The notes beneath the pieces were generated by a model. It did not search any database, was not told the DNA's origin, and saw only the letters and a list, made by a program, of their open reading frames with translations. DNA of 47,581 nucleotides. Source: Singulisphaera sp. (GTDB lineage Bacteria; Planctomycetota; Planctomycetia; Isosphaerales; Isosphaeraceae). Of this stretch, positions 17,470-25,614 are shown in pieces. The position numbers and the translations under genes are program-made. Location of the stretch: contig DAIDJG010000125.1 in the NCBI GenBank assembly GCA_027451445.1, positions 1 through 47,581 of the forward strand, read 5' to 3'. Each line of letters starts with the position of its first letter. The first letter of the stretch is position 1.

Positions 17470-20400
17470 TCGTTCCCCCGATCGCTGAGTGCGGCAAGCT
17501 CCGTTCGAGCATCGATCCGCATCGCGGCGTCGTGCGGGCAGGCCTTCACACAGGCTGGATCTTGCCCGGGCAGGGAACTGCACAAGTCGCAGACGACTGC
17601 CTTCTCCTCGACGAGCTTCACCGATTCACTCTCCTCGTGGTCCAGGAAGAGTTCGAGAAGCTGATTGCAGTCTCCTCGCTTCGGCGTCACCTGAACCGCG
17701 ACAACGTTTTGGCGGGCGCGAAGATAGTGCGCCGGGAAACGCACTTCCACCTCGAATCCTCCCGCATCGCGACGCGACCTCGCCTTCGAGATTTCGACGT
17801 CCGCTTGCCCGCGGTCGGGGACGAGCGACGCGCCGTTCACCCAGAGGGCAGGGTTGTCATCGAGCGTGAGCAGAACCAATACGAAAAAATGTCCGGGTTC
17901 GAGGAGCCTCGGCTCCACATCGAAGCTGTATCGGAAGCACACGGCGCTCAATGTTCCCGGAGCGGCTCCGTCGAGTTCTTGAAGGGCCGCCTCGAAATCG
18001 CGGTCGTAAACGAACGGCGTGTGGCCTCGTGCCCAGGACCGGTCGCTACGACCCGGCTGAAACCAGTCGGCCGAGACCTTCGACGCCGGCTGATAGCACC
18101 AGCCGTAAGACGACCCCGGGATCACGCCTACAGGATGCATCTGGATCGACGCGTACGGGCACTGTTTCGCGCACGCCGCACAGCCGATGCACCAGTCTTC
18201 GATGATGATCTCGTTATTACCGCCTCGATGGATCGAACCGACAGGGCAGCCGATCATGCACACCGGATCGAGACAGGAGCGGCACGTCGCCGGAACGAGG
18301 TATTTGTTATCGGCATAGCGCGGGCCGTCCAGGTACAGCCGCGAGCGGCCGTCGTCGTGGCTCGACACACACGCGCTGACGCACTCATCGCAGCGCGTGC
18401 AGCGATCCAGGTCGATCAGCATCAGCTTCTGCCCCTGGATGAGACCTAGCTCCTCAGCCCGGCCTGTGTGGGCACGTGTCGGCGCCAGGGCTTTCGAGGC
18501 TCGGACGCGAAGGTTCTTCTCCTCGGAGACACGCCGCGTCACCTCGGCTTCGAGCTGAGCCCGGAAGGTCGGCGATTCTTGCTTGAGCTCTTCGAACAGG
18601 CCTTGGCTGATGCGGACGAGTTGGACCGTACCAACTTCGCGCTCCGGGTCGTCTTCCATGTGACCGAACGCCACGCACGAAGCGCGGCGGGGCTGACCGC
18701 TGAGCAGGGCCATTTCCCCCACGAACTCGCCCCTCGACCGATACGCGAGCGTCATCGGCGGACCAGAGGGGCGCTTGGAACCGGCTAATCCCCGCGGGAA
18801 AACGGCGTCGAGCAGCATGCGGTTGTAAGCCCGTGTGTAACGATCGAAGTCGTGCGGCGACCAGGTCTCTTCGTTGGGCAGGAACTTCTTGACAATGGCA
18901 GCTCCCTTCGCCGACCGCACGTGGTCCTGGAAATCGGGCTCGAGCAGGAAGGGTTTTACCTGGAGGATAGCGTTGAGCGCAGTGATGACCGCGTCCTTTT
19001 CCTCCGCGGATATCTCGAGCTCCGTTTTCACCGCGCTTTCCGCCGTTTTCTTGGGCAGCTTCTTCGCTTCGTCCGGTTTTTTGAGTGCCCGCTTCGCCCG
19101 GTCGGCAAGCGTCCGCACGGATTCGGGGAGCTGGTCCCACACGCGACGCCTCGGGTCGTGCGTTTTCTCGCTCCCATCGGCCAGGGCGGCGCAAAACGTC
19201 GTCCAGTCCGAAATCTCCCCGACCCGAAAGAGGTACGAGCCCTCCTCGTTCGGCTCGCTCGAAGCCCATACGGGAAACTTACTGAAGAGCGATTCAAGCA
19301 ATCGGCGCTGACAGCGATCCATATCGCGTTCCGCCCCCTTCAAGGAGGCGGAAAGGAGTCGCCAAACCTTCCGGCCTGCCCTGGAAGTGTGGGCCTCGTC
19401 GTGCAAGCGCGCCGATTCGACAAGTTGCGGGTCTTTGACCAGGACGTTAAGCGCGTCGATCGTCGCGCTCTTCCTTGCGTCGACTTTCGTGAAGGATCCC
19501 TGCACGGAATCGCCCAATGACGCGCGAAGCGATTCCGGCAGCAGTTGCCAAATGCGATGACTCGGTCCGGCGTCAGGAGTTCGTGCCGCCGCAAGCTCTT
19601 CCTGGAGCCCGACCCAGTCGGAGATGGCCCCCACGCTCAGGAGGTAAGAGACGTTCGTCATCACCTGGATGATCCCGCTGCGGATCAGGTGCATGCCGTC
19701 GGTGGCATCGTCGTTTTCGTCGTAGATCAGCGACCCGATGTCGCACTCCACAAGGTCCGCGTTGCGCCGGACGCGTTCCAGGAGGCGATCGTCGAGCAGG
19801 CTCATAATGGGAATCGCCCGAAGTTGCGACTCGAGCACGCGGTCGCGATAAAGCTGGTCGAGATGGGCCTTGAGCGTTGCGTCCCTGAGCATCATCTCGA
19901 GCACGTTGCGCAGCATCTCGAGCATGTAGCAGTCGCGCGTGGCAATCACCGTCGCGGACCGAGGAGTGCGATACCGGCAGCTCATCTCCCCGAACAGCTC
20001 GCCCTCGTTCAATACCCCAACGGGGCTGCCGTAGTTCAGATCCCTCGGACCATCGATGGGTATGAACGACGGCCGCGCACGGGCCGTACTACCCGTCCTG
20101 GCGAAGAGCGTGTCCTTCAACCGCGTGAAAAAGCCGGTCTTGTTCCGCGAGCTTGACCTCGGGACCGAGAGCCGGACATCGGCCACGCGTCGTAGCTCAT
20201 CGGCCACGGCAGCCGCCCGCAGCCATTGCGCCAACTCCGGTTCTGAGCTAGCGAGCGCATCGGCACGAGACCGCTTCTCGGCGGGATCCGCCGCGATCAA
20301 AGCTCGATACAAGGCCGCTCCTGCGGTATCTCCCTCGGCCGTTGCCCGTTGCCGCGCTTCCTCGAGTTTCTGACTCGCCTGGCGCCCCGCTTCGAGCACG

Positions 20401-20894
20401 GGCTCGGTCGTATCGGGTGTGTCCGAGAGAACGACCTCGCGCTTGAGGTACGGGAGAGCGACCTTATAGTTTTCGATCTTTTTATGCCATTCCTCAACCA
20501 GGGCCTCGGCTTCTTCGAGCTTGTCCTCAAGGCTCGCGACCTGCTTGGGATCGTTACCCGCTTCCTCGAGCTTCTGCTCCAGCTCCGCTTGTTTTTTCTG
20601 GGCCTTGGCCAGTTCCTCAGCCGCCAGCGGCAACTGGCGCTCGGCAGCATCGCGATACTCGACCAGTTCGCGCGTCGTCGGAATGTAAAACGCCGTCCAG
20701 CCCGGGTCCCCCTGGCGGCAAATGACCTCGCCCTTGGCAAACCGTCGAAGCCGCAACGAGCCCGGGAACTTGTGCAGGCTTGGCGCTGTCCTGAGCTGCG
20801 AGAACGGCGGCAGCTTCGGAAACAGGTCCTCGGGCACCAGGACATCATTGTCGCGGGGCTCGAGCTCAACTCGGGGATTGATGTTGCGGGCCAT
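17466..20894 (-). CDS. Cyclic-nucleotide-binding modules fused to a four-cluster ferredoxin
   Basis: 1142 residues from ATG 20894 (AGGAAAGG upstream). The N-terminal part holds cNMP-binding-like jelly rolls: one near 45-75 split by a coiled coil (~85-165), then NEGELFGEMSCRYRTPRSAT (~295), a degenerate one near 375-430, and GEFVGEMALLSGQPRRAS (~715-740). The last is the classic phosphate-binding cassette with its Arg. From ~820 comes a DmsB/NrfC-type ferredoxin with CTRCDECVSAC, CRSCLDPVCMIGCP, CIGCAACAKQCP and CDLCSSLPGQDPACVKACP: 16 Cys, enough for four [4Fe-4S] clusters. A beta-rich insert of ~170 residues separates clusters 3 and 4. No signal peptide is seen. It probably passes electrons under cAMP/cGMP control, and a cyclase gene lies 6 kb away. 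Confidence 0.88.
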   Translation of the reverse strand: MARNINPRVELEPRDNDVLVPEDLFPKLPPFSQLRTAPSLHKFPGSLRLRRFAKGEVICRQGDPGWTAFYIPTTRELVEYRDAAERQLPLAAEELAKAQKKQAELEQKLEEAGNDPKQVASLEDKLEEAEALVEEWHKKIENYKVALPYLKREVVLSDTPDTTEPVLEAGRQASQKLEEARQRATAEGDTAGAALYRALIAADPAEKRSRADALASSEPELAQWLRAAAVADELRRVADVRLSVPRSSSRNKTGFFTRLKDTLFARTGSTARARPSFIPIDGPRDLNYGSPVGVLNEGELFGEMSCRYRTPRSATVIATRDCYMLEMLRNVLEMMLRDATLKAHLDQLYRDRVLESQLRAIPIMSLLDDRLLERVRRNADLVECDIGSLIYDENDDATDGMHLIRSGIIQVMTNVSYLLSVGAISDWVGLQEELAAARTPDAGPSHRIWQLLPESLRASLGDSVQGSFTKVDARKSATIDALNVLVKDPQLVESARLHDEAHTSRAGRKVWRLLSASLKGAERDMDRCQRRLLESLFSKFPVWASSEPNEEGSYLFRVGEISDWTTFCAALADGSEKTHDPRRRVWDQLPESVRTLADRAKRALKKPDEAKKLPKKTAESAVKTELEISAEEKDAVITALNAILQVKPFLLEPDFQDHVRSAKGAAIVKKFLPNEETWSPHDFDRYTRAYNRMLLDAVFPRGLAGSKRPSGPPMTLAYRSRGEFVGEMALLSGQPRRASCVAFGHMEDDPEREVGTVQLVRISQGLFEELKQESPTFRAQLEAEVTRRVSEEKNLRVRASKALAPTRAHTGRAEELGLIQGQKLMLIDLDRCTRCDECVSACVSSHDDGRSRLYLDGPRYADNKYLVPATCRSCLDPVCMIGCPVGSIHRGGNNEIIIEDWCIGCAACAKQCPYASIQMHPVGVIPGSSYGWCYQPASKVSADWFQPGRSDRSWARGHTPFVYDRDFEAALQELDGAAPGTLSAVCFRYSFDVEPRLLEPGHFFVLVLLTLDDNPALWVNGASLVPDRGQADVEISKARSRRDAGGFEVEVRFPAHYLRARQNVVAVQVTPKRGDCNQLLELFLDHEESESVKLVEEKAVVCDLCSSLPGQDPACVKACPHDAAMRIDARTELAALSDRGND

Positions 20895-21051
20895 CAATGC
20901 GCCTTTCCTGGGCGAGACACGACCCCTGCGTCAAATTCAGGTGGCTCGGCCCTCCGGCCAGAAACCACTCTTGCCAACGACGGAACAGCTTACCAGTGGC
21001 AAACATGCCGAACGGGAAGGATAGCAAATCCCTGTCTCGGGGAGCATCGCG

Positions 21052-21216
21052 CTACTTCGCTGCTCGGGAAATCAGGCACGCCGCGTGTCCGAGAACGACG
21101 TCACCGTCGACCGTGGGGGTGGCGGTTGGCGACCAGCCGCGCGCGAGCCGGGCCTCCAATAACTCATCCGCGGAAGGCGGATGACCCCAGACGGCGACCG
21201 CCGTCACAACCCCGAA
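21052..21216 (-). pseudogene. In-frame continuation of the small gene beyond its TGA
   Basis: After the TGA at 21217-21219 the same frame stays open for 54 more codons to TAG (21052-21054) and reads like protein (VTAVAVWGHPPSADELLEAR, GWSPTATPTVDGDVVLGHAA). It has no strong start of its own; GTG 21208-21206 with GGGG before it is possible. I believe related planctomycete proteins run through this point with a Cys, which would make the TGA a nonsense mutation or a recoded codon. A GACGGC/GCCGTC hairpin (21190-21205) begins 11 nt after the TGA. Confidence 0.6.
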
Positions 21217-21444
21217 TCAGGTCGAGTCGTAGACCAGCCACAGGTCACCCGAGTATGCCACGAGAGTGTCGTGGCTGAACTCGTCCTGCGTGACCATACC
21301 TGTCGGACCCAAAGGTGGGTCATGCGCTGCCAGCCAGTCGATGGCATGTTTGATCGAGCGCTGGCGACCCAAAGCGGCTGCGATGTGTGTGAAATCGTCA
21401 GTGTTGAGGGCGGAACGGTTTTCGATGGGAATAACCGTTTCCAC
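21217..21444 (-). CDS. Small planctomycete-type hypothetical protein, cut by an in-frame TGA
   Basis: 75 residues from GTG 21444 (GGAGCG upstream). It resembles a small conserved planctomycete protein, judging from AIDWLAAHDPPLGPTGMVTQ and FSHDTLVAYSGDLWLVYDST; this is recalled family character, not a search. No signal peptide or TM segment. It ends at TGA 21217, but the frame continues coherently to 21052, so the ancestral protein was probably ~130 residues. It lies between the decaheme cytochrome and the ferredoxin genes on the same strand. Function unknown. Confidence 0.65.
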   Translation of the reverse strand: METVIPIENRSALNTDDFTHIAAALGRQRSIKHAIDWLAAHDPPLGPTGMVTQDEFSHDTLVAYSGDLWLVYDST

Positions 21445-21751
21445 TCGGCGCTCCGGGACTCATCGCCGGCAGTTACAATCGTACGCGCGACGGAGATGAT
21501 GGAAGAGGTGTGCCGTGGTGGATTGCGACACAGAGGTGAGGCGCTCTCGCACGCGAGATTAGCTGTTCAAAACAGCACCCTGACGCCCCAGGTCATTACC
21601 ACCTCGGAAACCTGGTACTTGGGCCAGTCGTCTACCACCACGGCACATAACAATCATTACACCGAGACGCACAAAGTCAACGAGATTCTCCGCACGCCAC
21701 ACCCGTTTCATTCAAGATCATTCCGTCCGGGTCAAAACCCGTGGTTCGCGG
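21445..21751. other. Intergenic stretch inside the redox cluster
   Basis: About 307 bases between the decaheme cytochrome stop and the small gene. No convincing ORF. On the minus strand TTGACT (21680-21675) and TAATGA (21659-21654) could be promoter boxes, but the 15-base spacer is short, so I do not call a promoter. Confidence 0.35.
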
Positions 21752-23188
21752 TCACTCCTTCGAACGGACGGCTCGACCATGCTCGCGTAGCAACGCTTCA
21801 ATCGACAGACTTCCTGTCCACGCTGGCTCTGCGGCGGCAGGGTGGTAACGATGGCACTCCGTGCAGTCGGCCCTGGCGGCGGACCGCTCCGGCTTGTGGC
21901 ACTGTTGACACACGCCGATCCGCGGCATGAGGATCTGTGAAGTTTCCGCGCTCTGGCTCACGCCCGCGTGGCATTGCTGGCAATCGAGAGCGCGGTGGCG
22001 CTCGTGGTCGAAGATGCTGTGCGGAAGCCAGCGAGCCTTGATGCCGGGTGCGAAGGACGGTAAATCGCCAGCCTTGGGATCCTTGGCAGGCAACTCTTGA
22101 TGGCAGTAGAGACAACCGGCCTTGTTCCGAAACAGTGCGTGTTCAGCCTGCTTGAGCTGATCGCCGACCCAGTTCCATGCCTCGGTCGTCGCGGGCTCAC
22201 CGACGCGTTCGCGGCGGCCGGGAATCACCCTGCGGGGCTGTTCGGCGGACCGTTCACCCAGTACGGCGGGGTTGTCCTGCAGGAATCGCACGTAACGCTC
22301 TCGAAGCACCGCACGAACGGTCGCGGCATTTTCACCGCGCTGGGGGTGCGGAATCGGGCTCTCGGCGAATGCGATCGCCGCCTCGCGAAGACGACTGTCA
22401 TCCGACGTCCCCGCGACCCCAGCCTTCAGAGGATGGCACTCGGCGCAGTGGCGGTCGTAAGCGATCGACCGCATATAGCGGCGGTCCGCATCCGGCTCGT
22501 GACAGCGGTCGCACGAGAGGACCCGCAACCGACGATCCTCACCGACTGGGATTCCGCGCGGGTTGAGGTGTTTCTCATGGTTGAAGAGGATTGTCCCCTC
22601 GTCTCTTACACCCGGTTTCCAGAGGGCGAACTCTGGATGTCCCCTGGGCGTGAACGCACCGACGTTCCGAAACGAGCGCTCGCCCTCGCGGGGCTGGTGC
22701 GGATCGAGATGCAGGTTGAGGTCGGCATGACATGAGGTACATGATTGAGAATCCACCTGTGCCAGCAAGTTCTCCGACCTGTGCTCGCGATGGCAAGACG
22801 CGCATGCAGTCTCACCGACTTGCCGGCGGTGGTGAACGGGCCCCGGATGGCACTTCAAGCAGGACGCGTCGGCGACCGAGTGGACGCCGCTATCGCCGTG
22901 CCAGAGCCGTTTCGCGGTTTCGAAGCCGCGCGTGTGACAGGCGTTGCAGTCGTCGTTGATCAAGCGGTGGACCCGGGAGACAGGTCCCGCCTGAAACGCC
23001 CGCCGGTCGCGCGTGCTCAGCAAGAACAACCCGACACATCCCAGGCTGAGCACGAAGACCGCTGCGGAAAGGGCTCTCCGCCCCGCGCGCAAGGCCCCGG
23101 GGCGCCGGAAGTAATCCAGCTCGAGCCAATGAGGCAGCTCTTTGGGGTACTCGGATCGCGTCTTCGAATCACGCAGGGAAGGGAGCAT
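21752..23188 (-). CDS. Decaheme cytochrome c, membrane-anchored
   Basis: 478 residues. An N-terminal TM segment (AAVFVLSLGCVGLFLLS, ~45-62) anchors the protein with the heme part outside. Ten CxxCH sites are visible in order: CNACH, CLKCH, CASCH, CTSCH, CDRCH, CAECH, CLYCH, CQQCH, CQQCH and CTECH. Extra His residues, such as those around DPHQP, FNHEKHL and FDHERH, can serve as distal ligands, as in c7/c3-type multiheme proteins. It lies 31 bases after the cytochrome-b-like gene, so they are surely one operon. Its likely role is to take electrons from the quinone-linked membrane subunit and pass them on in the periplasm or to the outer surface. Confidence 0.9.
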   Translation of the reverse strand: MLPSLRDSKTRSEYPKELPHWLELDYFRRPGALRAGRRALSAAVFVLSLGCVGLFLLSTRDRRAFQAGPVSRVHRLINDDCNACHTRGFETAKRLWHGDSGVHSVADASCLKCHPGPVHHRRQVGETACASCHREHRSENLLAQVDSQSCTSCHADLNLHLDPHQPREGERSFRNVGAFTPRGHPEFALWKPGVRDEGTILFNHEKHLNPRGIPVGEDRRLRVLSCDRCHEPDADRRYMRSIAYDRHCAECHPLKAGVAGTSDDSRLREAAIAFAESPIPHPQRGENAATVRAVLRERYVRFLQDNPAVLGERSAEQPRRVIPGRRERVGEPATTEAWNWVGDQLKQAEHALFRNKAGCLYCHQELPAKDPKAGDLPSFAPGIKARWLPHSIFDHERHRALDCQQCHAGVSQSAETSQILMPRIGVCQQCHKPERSAARADCTECHRYHPAAAEPAWTGSLSIEALLREHGRAVRSKE

Positions 23189-23219
23189 TCAGGACCTTGG
23201 CTCGGCGAGGGTTTACCAC

Positions 23220-24095
23220 TCAGTAATAAAGCGATAGTACAACATGCAGGACGCCCAGAATGAGCAGGAGCACCGACAGCGGAACGTGGACGAGCAGCCA
23301 GGCGTGGAGCACGTGCTGGAGTCGTTGTTGTTCCCCGAGCGACCGCCGCTCGTTGCAGAGCGTCTCGAGCACTTCCAGGAGTTCCCGGTTCTTGGGCACC
23401 TGGGCGAGTTCCCGCAGGTCGGCAAACTTGCTCGCGGCGAACAAGGAGTCGGCGAATCCAGACGTCCGGCGGTAGTCGACTCCCAGGAACTGGCGCACGC
23501 CACTCTCGTAAAATGCGCGGACGCGCCTCCTCTCGTCCTCAACGGATCCCAGCGTATTGCCATCCTCGGTCGAAACCGCGGCAGCCTCGTAGCGTCCGCA
23601 AACCTCGTCCATCAGCGCATCGGCCTTGCGCCGCAAGAGGGTGCAGAGATGAGGAATCTGCTCGTAAGGCGTCTCCATGACGATACGCCGGGAAAGCATC
23701 CTCGGCACGATATTCTGCAGCAGGAGGCCCAGAACGCCCGTCGCTAGAATCAGGATCAGGACGATCCAGAGGCCGAATTCGACGGGTCCTCCCCAGCGAA
23801 AACCGCTGTGAAAGAGGATGAGCAACGCGCTCAGCGATCCGAGCCAGATGTGTCCCTTCAACCACGTCGCACGCCGGCCGATCCGCCACCACGAGGGAAG
23901 TTTTCGGTGCAGGCACAGCAAACCGGCGTAAACCATCAGCGCCGAGCCAAGAATCCCATACCAGAGGCCAACCGCGCTCCCGCCTGTCAGACCCCTGGGG
24001 CTTCGAAAGCTGAACCAGCCATAAATCAGAGAGGCCACGAATGCGCAGCCGATCGTGGCGAAACACCACCGCTTCTGCCGCCGATCGATCAGCAA
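23220..24095 (-). CDS. Membrane cytochrome-b-like protein
   Basis: About 291 residues from TTG 24095, preceded by GGAG at 8 bases; the frame runs to 24236, so a longer N-terminus is possible. TM segments appear at the start (FATIGCAFVASLIYGWF), GLWYGILGSALMVYAGLLCL, KGHIWLGSLSALLILFHSGF, FGLWIVLILILATGVLGLLL, and near the end HVPLSVLLLILGVLHVVLSL. His pairs in the third and last segments (GHIW...FH, VLHAWLLVH...LH) are good heme-b ligands. A long soluble loop lies between TM4 and the last TM. It probably exchanges electrons between quinone and the decaheme cytochrome encoded directly after it. Confidence 0.78.
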   Translation of the reverse strand: MLIDRRQKRWCFATIGCAFVASLIYGWFSFRSPRGLTGGSAVGLWYGILGSALMVYAGLLCLHRKLPSWWRIGRRATWLKGHIWLGSLSALLILFHSGFRWGGPVEFGLWIVLILILATGVLGLLLQNIVPRMLSRRIVMETPYEQIPHLCTLLRRKADALMDEVCGRYEAAAVSTEDGNTLGSVEDERRRVRAFYESGVRQFLGVDYRRTSGFADSLFAASKFADLRELAQVPKNRELLEVLETLCNERRSLGEQQRLQHVLHAWLLVHVPLSVLLLILGVLHVVLSLYY

Positions 24096-24390
24096 GACGA
24101 CGACTCCGCAAGGGCGTTTCGCATGCGCGCTGCCAGGACCTTGCAATCCAGGCCAACAGAAGCCGAGAGCGTGTTGTGATAGAATCGTTGCAACCGCACC
24201 GCGTGCACTCCTCGTGGGTGTTCCGTAGCGCTGCACATCTCGACAACCATAACGGATAGCACGTTCGACGCAAGGTGTGAGCCAAAGTCTAAGGTCTAAA
24301 GACCGCTACAGGCGATTTGACCCTGCGGCGGGCCGCAGAAGTTGATTGTGGTTCAATTCTCGCTTCGCCTTCGAGCGCGCAGAAAGGACG
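24096..24390. other. Divergent intergenic region
   Basis: About 295 bases between the start of the minus-strand redox cluster and the plus-strand signalling genes. It should hold both promoters. I see no operator palindrome strong enough to list. Confidence 0.4.
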
Positions 24391-25614
24391 ATGCCGACCG
24401 CGATAAGTGAGAGCACACTTGCCATCAAGCGTGCTCCGGCGGTCGACGACAATCCGACGAAGCGCTTGATCCTGGAAGAAGTTCTGGCACACTGGAGCAT
24501 TCGAGCTGTCGAGGTGGACAGCGGCCCTGCGGCGCTCCGAGTTTTGGAAGAAGCCGCTCAGTTGGGTGAGCCGTTTCAGGTTGTCTTACCCGACCAGCAA
24601 ATGCCGGAGCTGGACGGGCTGTCCTTGGCTGAGCAAGTTCGAGGCAACGACCGTATCGCGACCACCAAGATGCTCCTTTTAACCTCGGACGTTGGTCCGG
24701 AAGACGCGATCCGGTGTCGCGCGCTCGGGATCAGCGCCTGCCTCACGAAGCCTGTGCGGCATTCGGAGCTCATGAACGCTTTGATGGACCTGTTTCGCGT
24801 TTGCGAAGGCCCCGCTGATCGGTTGGAACGCGAAGTGCTTGACACCCAGCGCACGGAATGCCCGAATGGTTTCGCCAGCCAACGGCTTCGCATCCGGTTG
24901 GCCGAGGATCATCCGATCAATCAGATCGTTGCAGTACGCATGCTCGAGACATCTGGCCACCACGTGACGGTTGCTTGCGACAGGAGTGTTGCACTGGCCA
25001 GGCTGGAAAGCGACTGTTTTGACGTCGTTCTTATGGATGTGCAAAAGCCAGAGATGGATGGATCCAAGGCGGCGGCGACCCGGCAAAAGGAGGCCCACTC
25101 CGGGAGGCACATTCCGATAGTTGCGTTAACCGCACAGGCGATGAAGGGGGACCGCGAGCACTGCCTGGAGAGCGGCTTTGAACGCTACTCGGCGACGCCG
25201 GTTCAGGAAATGGAGCTGCGTGCGACGTTGGGCGTGGTGACTGCGGGGCACAATGGTGGTCACGATTCCCATGGGCGTCCTTTCATCACGGGTCTGCTCG
25301 AACAATGCGGCGACGACGAAGGTTTTGCCCGTGAGCTCGCGTCATCATTCCTGAAGACGGCGCCAGCATCCCCCGACGCAATGACGGAAGCGCGGGCGGC
25401 GGATAACTCGGTGGAAATCGGTACAACGGCGCATCGCCGCAAGGGCGCCTGTCCGACCATCGGCGCCGTGGACTTTGCTGAGGCCTGCGGACTTCTGGAT
25501 GCCGCAGGCCACCTCGATGACGAGGAAGCGGTGCGAATCGCGTTCGATGCCGTTCGCGAGGCCTGGGAACCGCTCAAGCAAGTTCTCGAAAGACTTATAG
25601 GTGAGAGGGCATGA
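24391..25614 (+). CDS. REC-REC-Hpt response-regulator-like protein, no kinase domain
   Basis: 407 residues from ATG 24391 (AAAGGA just upstream); TTG 24346 is an alternative. REC1 has the acidic pair D19/D20, D68 (VVLPDQQMPELDG), T99 and K120 (CLTKP), so it can probably be phosphorylated. REC2 has D216 (VVLMDVQKPEMDG) and T247, but the Lys is replaced (YSATPV, T269). An Hpt domain follows with the phosphorylatable H348 (AHRRKGACPTIGA). This is the C-terminal half of a BarA-type hybrid histidine kinase without its sensor and ATPase parts, so it is either a phosphorelay adaptor or a truncated remnant. Its stop overlaps the diguanylate cyclase start by 4 bases. Confidence 0.82.
   Translation: MPTAISESTLAIKRAPAVDDNPTKRLILEEVLAHWSIRAVEVDSGPAALRVLEEAAQLGEPFQVVLPDQQMPELDGLSLAEQVRGNDRIATTKMLLLTSDVGPEDAIRCRALGISACLTKPVRHSELMNALMDLFRVCEGPADRLEREVLDTQRTECPNGFASQRLRIRLAEDHPINQIVAVRMLETSGHHVTVACDRSVALARLESDCFDVVLMDVQKPEMDGSKAAATRQKEAHSGRHIPIVALTAQAMKGDREHCLESGFERYSATPVQEMELRATLGVVTAGHNGGHDSHGRPFITGLLEQCGDDEGFARELASSFLKTAPASPDAMTEARAADNSVEIGTTAHRRKGACPTIGAVDFAEACGLLDAAGHLDDEEAVRIAFDAVREAWEPLKQVLERLIGERA

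Noticed and set aside
17394-18449. 351-codon frame on the plus strand
   Set aside because: Antisense to the ferredoxin fusion and pentaheme genes, both supported by Cys motifs.
21181-21930. 249-codon frame on the plus strand
   Set aside because: Overlaps the minus-strand small gene and decaheme 3' end; composition is unlike coding sequence.
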